A stretch of DNA of 16,263 bases from Setaria digitata (Eukaryota > Nematoda > Chromadorea > Rhabditida > Setariidae), in NCBI GenBank assembly GCA_003640385.1, contig RCAB01000835.1:1-16263 (forward strand). Direction: 5' to 3'. Below the pieces are notes generated by a model, which saw only the letters and a list, made by a program, of their open reading frames with translations, was not told the DNA's origin and ran no database searches. This document shows positions 9,634 to 16,263 of the stretch, piece after piece; position 1 is the stretch's first letter, and the number at the start of each line of letters is the position of its first letter. A program made the position numbers and the translations under genes.

Positions 9634-12532
9634 ATGAAAGGAATAATGCTTCAGAAAGATAAATCGGCATCTCGACGTGGTCGACAGGAACGCTTTCTAC
9701 GTTACATTTTACGTCGTAAGCAGTGCTATATTCTGCTTCTAGCAGAATTGTTGGTACTGTTCAGTCTTGTGTGCCTATTACTGCTATTCTTCTGGCTAGC
9801 TCAGGAGGAAATGGTTCTCTTTCTTGCTTTTTCTATTTCTAAAATTCAAAATTTGCAGAGTAGCACAAGAAGTACTGTTCAATGCAGCTTGCAGCCTATA
9901 CAGTTTTAAATACTTCTCATTTTGATTTTCACTTGCTACCTCTGCCACTCCAACTCCTTCACTTTTAAATATAAAAAGTATTAATTTGCTAAATATCTTT
10001 TATAATTTTTTCTTTTTTTACACGAATGGCAAATAACGCTTATAAAGTTACGTGAAACAGTTTTGTTGATATTCTATGTTTTGAACCAATTATGTTTGTT
10101 TTATCGATCCTAAATCCAAACACAATTAGTTCCATTCAGTTCAACATCTTACAATTCAACAATTTTTATTACTCTTGGAATTTCACAACAAATTTTTATA
10201 AAATTAAGTGTAACCATATTACATCTTTTTTCTTTCTCCATAGTTCACTTTCTAACTAAATTGTTTAGGTGTTACTTTATTGGTATTTTTTTAAAATAAA
10301 ATTCCTAAGTTGATAGTGTGAGGGGAACTTAGTGTATAGACAGTATATGTCAGTGAATTCCTGTGATTCTAAGACTCTTTCCTGTCTAAAGTATGGAAGG
10401 GTTAGTTCGTAAAGGTAATTACATTATGGTCTGCATCCTATTATCAAAGCAGTTAAGAAACAATTTGGGTGCATGACGAAGAATAACAAATACGACTTAC
10501 TTTCAAATTGGATGGCAAGAGATTTGCAAATTATGGATTCAAGAAGGAACTAACTGGAAAATTAGGAAATAGATAAAGAGAGAAAACATTAATTGTTTAA
10601 GAAATAATACAAAGGATATAACACTTTGAAGTTTGAAGGTGGAAAAATCACTGATTTCAGATGAAATTTCATCATTTTGAATTTAGCTGAGAAGGCAGTT
10701 CGAGGATAAAATGAAAATCAGATAATTGTTCTTTATGAATTCTAAATTTAAAACAACAAAAAGCTCATGATTAACAGTCGTCATTCTTCCAATGACCTGA
10801 CCACTTCGTCCCTTCTCAGTTAATAAAAGTTTTTATTCCAAGTTATGATTCACACTGAGAGAAGATAACTGAGTGTTCATCCAGCAACCTTACTTACTGA
10901 TACTGTTATTTACTTCTGGCATACTTTTCAGTCTGATTCCGCCGTAAAAGCTTGGAAAGTTATTGTTTAAAAATGTTTAAATTGCAGAGAGAAATGGACA
11001 TGGTGAATACTGAAAATAAATGGAAAACAAGTGAGCAGTACAAGTTGAACTTCTACAAATGTGAATACGAACCAATCTGGGAGAAACCGGAACACATGAA
11101 CCACGTAAACAAGCAGTTCTTCGCTAACAGATAAAGTGTCTGTGCTGCTAATGCTTCCAGAATGAATTCAAAATTAAAAAGGAAATTAAGCAGCGGCTGA
11201 ATTTTATTTCTTTTATTCTTATTTATATTATCACAATCTTACGGTTACTGTACTTTAACAGTAAAAGTACGCTAAAATTGTAATACACTACTGAACAGGT
11301 CATTTTGGATGTTTTGCAACATTCAGTTTTGTGATAGAGTAGAATACTGCAGGATTTGTGTTCAAGTCATTATGGTAAAGGTGCAAAAGTATGGTCAGTG
11401 CAAAAAACATTAACAAATTCATCGAAATGTATTCACAAAATACATATGGTAATACTTCTATGAGTGCATTAAGACATTTCATTTCTCCTAATGAGTAAAT
11501 CAGTAATTTTAGTTCTCTTGTTCGACTTGATCCAATTTGAAATAAAACAGGCAAAAATCCAAACAAGTTCTATTGAAAAAGATATTAAGTCTATTGCGTA
11601 TTACAGTTGCACCCAAAAATGTATTTGTTTCACTTAAAAAAGGACTGAATCTGTTCAGGTACCATGTCACAGCATGTTATTAAAAGGTCCTATCCAGAAA
11701 AGGTATGATAATGATCGCATACTTCCGGTAAGTTGTGGTGGATTGTTTGGTGCTGCGATGCCTTATGAACACATCACATCAGAAAGAGATGCCCGGGTAA
11801 GTTTACTACTACTGAATTCCAAAGTATCATTGTCAGATAAAGAATCGAGATTGCATCATTTTTATCAGATATTTTATTAGATATAATTTTTTATCCGGAA
11901 TTTTTTATCAGATATAAAATTATTCTTGTCAGGAACGATTTTGAAGGGTGTCTTTGGCCACCGTGTCATTTGCACTTCACTTCAATGTCTGTTTTACGAA
12001 CTGATTACAGTGTAGTAAATTGTCTAGAAAATTAAACTTTTTTCTAGGCACCTCAAGTGTCAAACGAGGTACTGGAGAAGATTTACATGAATCGGACCGT
12101 TCTCTCCTCTGCTTTGCAAGTAAAATGTCCAAGATGTGTTGTCAGGAGCAGTTGGTATGCGTAAGTTTTACGTCACGCAGTTTGCACTTATTTAAAACAA
12201 GTAAATGTATTTGCAGTCTTTTTGAAGCTTATCTATCTCATAAATCTACACCTGTCAAAATATTTGTACTATTAAAAAGGCATGACTAATTGTAGTTAAT
12301 TTACTTAAACAGCAGAATAATTCAACGATTCCACTGTCTAAGCTTACGTATAGAGGAAGGGCTAATTGCTCAAACTTTCATTTTAACGTGAGGAACAGGT
12401 TACAGATCGCCGAAACCGTTACGTTGTCGTCGACAGCTGCAGACTTTACGATATGGTTGGCCATACATTGCAAAATATTGCGATTTAGAGGAGGAGACGG
12501 ATTTGGATATTGAAAAGATGATCTACTGCTGA
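9634..12532 (+). CDS. Unrecognised single-pass membrane protein, 185 aa, four exons
   Basis: I do not recognise the family. Proposed exons: 9634-9813, 11659-11796, 12048-12160, 12406-12532, with consistent phases. The ATG at 9634 is preceded by an in-frame TAA 18 nt upstream. Residues 1-31 are strongly basic (RRGRQER, LRRK). Residues 32-56 form one hydrophobic segment (YILLLAELLVLFSLVCLLLL). By the positive-inside rule the N terminus should be cytoplasmic and the rest lumenal or extracellular. That part has a possible glycosylation site (NRT, 121-123), a CPRC pair (133-136), other cysteines and an acidic end (DLEEETDLDIEK). Donors of exons 2 and 3 are excellent (gtaagt). The exon 1 donor (ATG followed by gttctc) is weak and its intron is 1845 nt, so the exon 1 link is the least certain. 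Unspliced, exon 1 would read on to a TAA at 9907-9909, giving a 91-aa product. A hydrophobic open frame continues past the stop in another frame. Confidence 0.55.
9814..11658 (+). other. Large first intron of the membrane-protein gene
   Basis: This 1845-nt AT-rich stretch is the intron implied by joining exon 1 (ending 9813) to exon 2 (starting 11659 after ctgttcag). It contains a small plus-strand open frame at 10973-11134 and a minus-strand open frame at 11566-11300 with one long hydrophobic segment. Elsewhere stops are frequent on both strands. A 7-bp inverted repeat (GTACTTT and AAAGTAC) lies near 11248-11270. If exon 1 is in fact a separate gene, much of this would be intergenic. Confidence 0.4.
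10973..11134 (+). CDS. Possible small protein of 53 aa or alternative last exon
   Basis: The frame begins MFKLQREMDMVNTENKWK and ends NHVNKQFFANR before TAA at 11132-11134. It is charged and hydrophilic, with a KCEYEPIWEKPEH segment rich in aromatic and charged residues, and looks more like protein than translated AT-rich noise. I cannot assign a family. Two readings fit. It may be a separate small gene whose leader starts after the acceptor acttttcag ending at 10934. Or it may be an alternative last exon of the surrounding gene, starting at 10987 after attgcag and joined in phase 0 to exon 1, which would put this segment directly after the membrane span. Evidence is coding appearance only. 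Confidence 0.3.
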   Translation: MFKLQREMDMVNTENKWKTSEQYKLNFYKCEYEPIWEKPEHMNHVNKQFFANR

Positions 12533-12889
12533 ATATTATTCTCGGAATGCTCGTCACAACAACGTGCAGCACGATAGTGCTGCTGATAACACCACAAAAT
12601 GATACTGTATCAAATGACTTCCACTTGTTTATCAGTATGACAACCGCATGGCTTGCGACTATACTTATTGGTAGTTTACAACTCAGTAACAAAATTCACC
12701 AGTCAAGTTTAAGAATTTGAATTTAATAAGTTTCTGGAATGGAAAGAAAAGTTAATCAAGTGGTTGTAGAGCTTGTTATAATTAGAAGAATTGCTATCCG
12801 TCTGATGTGTCATTTCAGCTGTTTCTGCTTTAAATACCACTGAAAAATGTTTCATCATAATCGTTATGACTTGTTGGTACTGGCGGAAG
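12533..12889. other. Gap between convergent genes, with a displaced hydrophobic open frame
   Basis: The plus-strand gene stops at 12530-12532 and the minus-strand ACOX gene stops at 12892-12890, so both 3' UTRs lie here. The plus strand is open at 12514-12720 in a frame displaced from exon 4, encoding two hydrophobic stretches before TGA at 12718-12720. On the minus strand a good acceptor (catttttcag) ends near 12847, but splicing the last ACOX exon to it from the gtaact donor at 12894 gives a stop after two residues. No clear AATAAA was found for either gene. Confidence 0.45.
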
Positions 12890-15800
12890 TTACGTCAAAT
12901 AATGAATAAGACGTTGGTAAAGCTGTCCATCGCTAGAGCCTAAAATGGAATGCAAGATGAAATCTGGTGGTGCCAATGCATCACAAATCGAGATGGCATC
13001 GGGAAGCATTGATGCTTCTGCTTCTCGAAGGCGTCTCTTCACGGTGTTGCCCCACTGTTTGCAGCTGCAGTAGCCACCTGCAAAATTGATCTTATCATAC
13101 CGCACTCTTGGTTTTGGTGATAAACTGGCAAAATTTGTGATTGCAAGTTCTAACTAACCAATGTAAAATGTCGTCATGTATTTCTTAATTGAGCTGTAGC
13201 CATACACAACAGCTACTCTATGAAAAACTTCTCGAATAACTTCTGGTGCTGTTTGCAAAGATTCTCGAACGCAGTTTAGTATGGCTAATTCGCAATAAGC
13301 ATAAGTAATCATTCTATACTGTTCACTTTGTGCTAGTATTCGAGCTTGCTGAAGGTCAAAGCCCTCGTGAAGTTTGTTCTCGATATCATCCTTGATTGTT
13401 GAGACCAGCGAATGCAGTAGCCAGATATAAGCATTTGTGATATCTGCAGAAATAAGTGAGAAGTATAAAAAAAAACAATCATGTCAGAAGGTGGAGTGCG
13501 ATGCATTACAGGAGAAATTAGACAACGTGAACTTAAGTGAAATGCTCTACGTTTATCGAATTGCTGGAGGAAACCAAACGATCAATGACCGGTTTGGAAA
13601 TAATCCATTTCTTTCCACTTTAAAATTTAAATTGAAAATAGTGTGAACTGTCCGATGGAAATACAACAATATTATAATTATTAATTGATGCTTGCTACAG
13701 TAAGAAAACTTGAATCACATCAATTTTTATAAAATAGACGATATTTTTTTCCTGACAAGATGTTATCATTAAAATTGACGCAGTTTGAATTATATTTTAT
13801 TGCAAATCAGTTTCATATTTGAATTTCTCCCGGTTGATCAGAAATGTAAAGGAACCTTCTAATTGGTCGTCTTTCCATGCTGAAAATTTTTCTGGTTTGA
13901 AATCTAAAAATGCCAAACTTCCAAGAGGAGAATCTTTCCAGTCATGCACACTTTCATCAGATAAAGCAAGTAAAACATGGGTTACTTTTTGCACTAAAAT
14001 GTTGTTGTCACCCTCAAAAGTTCGTGACGGATCAAAGGCATCGCGAAGATCGTTCAGTCTTGAACATTTCAGAAATCTCAAAAAAAGCAACGTGAGAGAA
14101 TATTCAGTTCAGCACACATTCATAAACATAAATCTTTTTAGTTTTCAGCTGGATTAAAAAAAAAGTCACTCATACTTCCGTAAATCCATGAGTTACAGTA
14201 ATCAAATGTTGTCCTCATTTATTTACAAGATAAAGTATGCACCTGGCAAAGTTATCATGTGAAGCTCTTATGCCACATTTATCGTATCCCAAATTTTAGC
14301 CAATTTTATCATGAAAATTTTTGAAAGAAGATGAAATGTCAACGAACCCATGTGCACCACACGCCAAACGAGCATCATCCAAAGCGTTGACACCGGTTTC
14401 AGTGGATAATACTTTTGCTGCACAACTAAGAATCTCTAATTCACGTGACAACATTAGCTGAATACAGTACAACTATGCTGATTATGATAGTGATATATAT
14501 GTAGTGATCAGTGATTTGATGATTACTTCTGTTACTTTTATAACTTTTGCAATCAGTAATAATTGGAACAAAAGTAGAAAAGATCTTCTATTGATGATTT
14601 GGGTGAAGCGATCACAGAGAACACTTAAACTACCTCATATGGGAATCTTTCATCCTCGATACAACGTACAAAGTGCTTATAGCAAATGGAAATGAATTTG
14701 CGGTAGAAGATGGTCAATGCCACTGATGATGCAATGTGCGGGAATAAACGTTGTTGCTGCAAAGGATATTCGATGACTGATCGTTCTTCTGAAAGATTCT
14801 GTGATTACTACTATCTGATATCAGTGATAGCCAGGAATGGTCTTACCTCACCGTCTGTTTAATAACAATAATAGTGTCAAATGAATTTCCTTTCTTAGCT
14901 AAGTGAATTATATGTGCTGAGTGTAACTGCCAAACAAAGCACTTAAGTCGAAACTTTTGAAGGACCGTAAGAGCGGCGTGTCACGCTAATATCACGTGTA
15001 CTGACTGACTAGATCACGATGGTTGCGTCTTAAGCTTTACGTTCAATCATTTGTCTCCTCATTTCATCATGAATTTCTAAAGTGGAAGACCTGCGTGATT
15101 TCCAACGTGGAACTGTTTTCTGACAGCGCAATAACGTGTGGCTATAACGGCAGCAAGTCGAACAGCCACGGTACCTTTGCCCACAACAGCAGCACGGCCA
15201 ACGGATAAAATGGCGAGGCTTGCTAGCTGTTGCTCTTTGATATTCTGGAAGGAATGGCAGAATACTCTGTTATTTAATCAACTGAATCGATATTAAAATT
15301 AAATCCGGAATTGAAATTTGCCTTGAAAATGGAATGGTAGGTGCCATCCGGATGGACGGCTGCAGTTCGATTGAGCAGTGCATCAAGAGAAAAACGATGC
15401 TTATTAAATCTGATCCATCCGTTATCAATACCGTTCCAGGGACCCACTTTCTCCTTCATATCACCAATTTCTATACCCTTCAAAGGTGTCAACTTCTTCG
15501 TTTCCCGAATTTGCATGCAAAACGCATGCAGTCCATAGCATCTTCGATTTATATACAGCTGCGCAAAAATAATCGCATGAGTTGCACTCAAACCTGTGGG
15601 AAAGTGCAAATGACAGCATAAAGGTGTAAGACTGAGTGTGATTTAATTAATTCTAATAAAATTCAATGATGAAATTTAACTGATACTTCAATTAGTGCTG
15701 TTTAATTAATATATGCATTAATTAGTATTTAATCAATATTGATATTGTCGACGAAGTGGGGAGAGAAAATTTTAAAGGCTGAAGGAGGAAAAAAACAGTG

Positions 15801-16263
15801 AGAAATTTTTTACCCAAAAAATTGAGGTTACTATCACTATTGTTATTATCAGTACTATTAATATTTATTACTAATGACGGTATTATTATTGTCAATAATT
15901 AATATTATTCTTCTAGTTATATTACAATAATTTTTATCAGTATTCTTCCTCTCCTACATAAATGTCCAGCAAGTAGCAGCAATGATAATTAGGTGTAGTT
16001 AAATTGTTTGTGGTTGATAGTATCTCAACTGATAAGACAGGAATCTTCTATCTGGTACTTCTTGATATCAGTAAGAATGATAAAATTAGAAGATAAGACG
16101 AACCCAAATTACCAGCCCAACATTTAATGGCTTCATCATCCGGCGTATACATCATGAATCCCCCTCTGTCATAATGGCATTCAGTGCGAATTGAATTAAC
16201 GTCTGATCCGTGGGACAGTTCCGTCAAACAGAAGCAACCGATTATCTTCAACTCGATGAAATT
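12890..16263 (-). CDS. ACOX3: Acyl-CoA oxidase, ACOX3-like, C-terminal 514 aa (5' end beyond window)
   Basis: Acyl-CoA oxidases are FAD enzymes that introduce the trans-2 double bond in peroxisomal beta-oxidation and pass electrons to O2 as H2O2. ACOX3 prefers branched-chain acyl-CoAs such as pristanoyl-CoA. Exons: 16263-16104 (partial), 15593-15322, 15244-15091, 14788-14634, 14457-14348, 14076-13856, 13443-13159, 13077-12890; all phases agree. Motifs: CFCLTELSHGSD and IKCWAGNLG in the acyl-CoA dehydrogenase-type middle domain; ATHAIIFAQL, YGLHAFCMQIR and IDNGWIRFNKHR; LAILSVGRAAVV and TRYCAVRKQF; CGAHGFLKCSRLNDLRD; EGDNN, whose Glu (codon 14015-14013) matches the family's catalytic base; and the C-terminal ICDALAPPDFILHS, the stretch most like vertebrate ACOX3. 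About 190 N-terminal residues lie outside the window. The second intron here starts with GC rather than GT. The protein ends HYLT with no SKL-type signal. Family is certain; the ACOX3 subfamily is likely. Confidence 0.92.
15245..15321 (-). other. GC-AG intron in the ACOX gene
   Basis: Exon 15593-15322 ends ATT TTC AAG followed by GCAAAT, and exon 15244-15091 begins after ccttccag. This 77-nt intron joins I-F-K to N-I-K-E-Q-Q without a gap relative to the family (vertebrate FKDVRQ). The only in-phase GT donor lies 39 nt further in. It would leave a 38-nt intron and insert 13 extra residues in a region where the family has none, so the GC donor is preferred. Confidence 0.7.
15594..16103 (-). 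other. 510-nt ACOX intron, AT-rich
   Basis: This is the first ACOX intron in the window, between GG/gttcgt at 16104/16103 and cccacag at 15594. It holds imperfect TTA/ATT triplet repetition at about 15835-15915 and several TTAATTAAT motifs at about 15645-15735. No coding sequence was seen in it. Confidence 0.75.

Noticed and set aside
12378..12692. Minus-strand 104-codon open frame
   Set aside because: It overlaps exon 4 of the plus-strand gene and its displaced hydrophobic tail, and shows no domain or splice pattern of its own.
12719..12848. Possible extra 3' ACOX exon after catttttcag
   Set aside because: The only open continuation (VFKAETAEMTHQ...) needs a phase-1 donor that is not present with a good consensus, and it does not end in a peroxisomal signal.
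13437..13646. Plus-strand 69-codon frame in the ACOX intron between 13855 and 13444
   Set aside because: Somewhat GC-richer and protein-like, but antisense, overlapping the start of an ACOX exon, with no domain or splice support. It may merit a transcript check.
13819..14157. Plus-strand 112-codon open frame
   Set aside because: It is the antisense shadow of the ACOX exon 14076-13856, whose minus frame carries the conserved EGDNN region.
15334..15621. Two overlapping plus-strand open frames
   Set aside because: Antisense shadows of the well-supported ACOX exon 15593-15322.
1..16263. tRNA, rRNA, transposon or CRISPR content
   Set aside because: No tRNA-like box A/B pair, rRNA core sequence, transposase or reverse-transcriptase motif, long terminal repeat or spaced repeat array was seen on reading both strands.

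Overview
This window is AT-rich eukaryotic nuclear DNA with intron-split genes. There are no bacterial-style operons, CRISPR arrays, rRNAs or recognisable tRNAs. Introns in the two well-supported genes are 58-510 nt, and their acceptors are mostly T-rich followed by CAG or TAG (tttcag, ttttag, atttag). That acceptor style, the AT content and the small exons fit a nematode, possibly a parasitic one with medium-length introns. This is an inference from composition and splice signals, and other invertebrates are not excluded.

Layout: (1) 1-312, minus strand: a low-confidence partial gene running off the left edge. (2) 313-3000: intergenic DNA, somewhat GC-richer and with conflicting short open frames up to about 900, then AT-rich with one perfect hairpin. 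(3) 3001-8218, minus strand: a complete 17-coding-exon gene for the mitochondrial RNA/DNA helicase SUV3 (SUPV3L1), 780 aa, with a probable 5'-UTR intron at 8386-8262. (4) 8388-9633: divergent intergenic/promoter region. (5) 9634-12532, plus strand: a four-exon gene for an unrecognised single-pass membrane protein of 185 aa. A further open frame with two hydrophobic stretches follows immediately, displaced by one base. A separate small open frame (10973-11134) lies in its large first intron. (6) 12533-12889: a short gap between convergent genes. (7) 12890-16263, minus strand: the C-terminal 514 aa, in eight exons, of an acyl-CoA oxidase most like ACOX3 (pristanoyl-CoA oxidase). It continues beyond the right edge.

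The two recognised genes belong to unrelated pathways: mitochondrial RNA surveillance and peroxisomal fatty-acid beta-oxidation. They appear to be neighbours by chance. I found no new multi-gene system. The observations most worth a second look are the unknown membrane protein and its displaced hydrophobic tail, the GC-AG intron and missing C-terminal peroxisomal signal in the ACOX gene, and a frame-compatible alternative exon between helicase motifs V and VI of SUV3.

All exon models were built by hand from reading frame, splice-site consensus and remembered family motifs. No alignment or transcript data were available.
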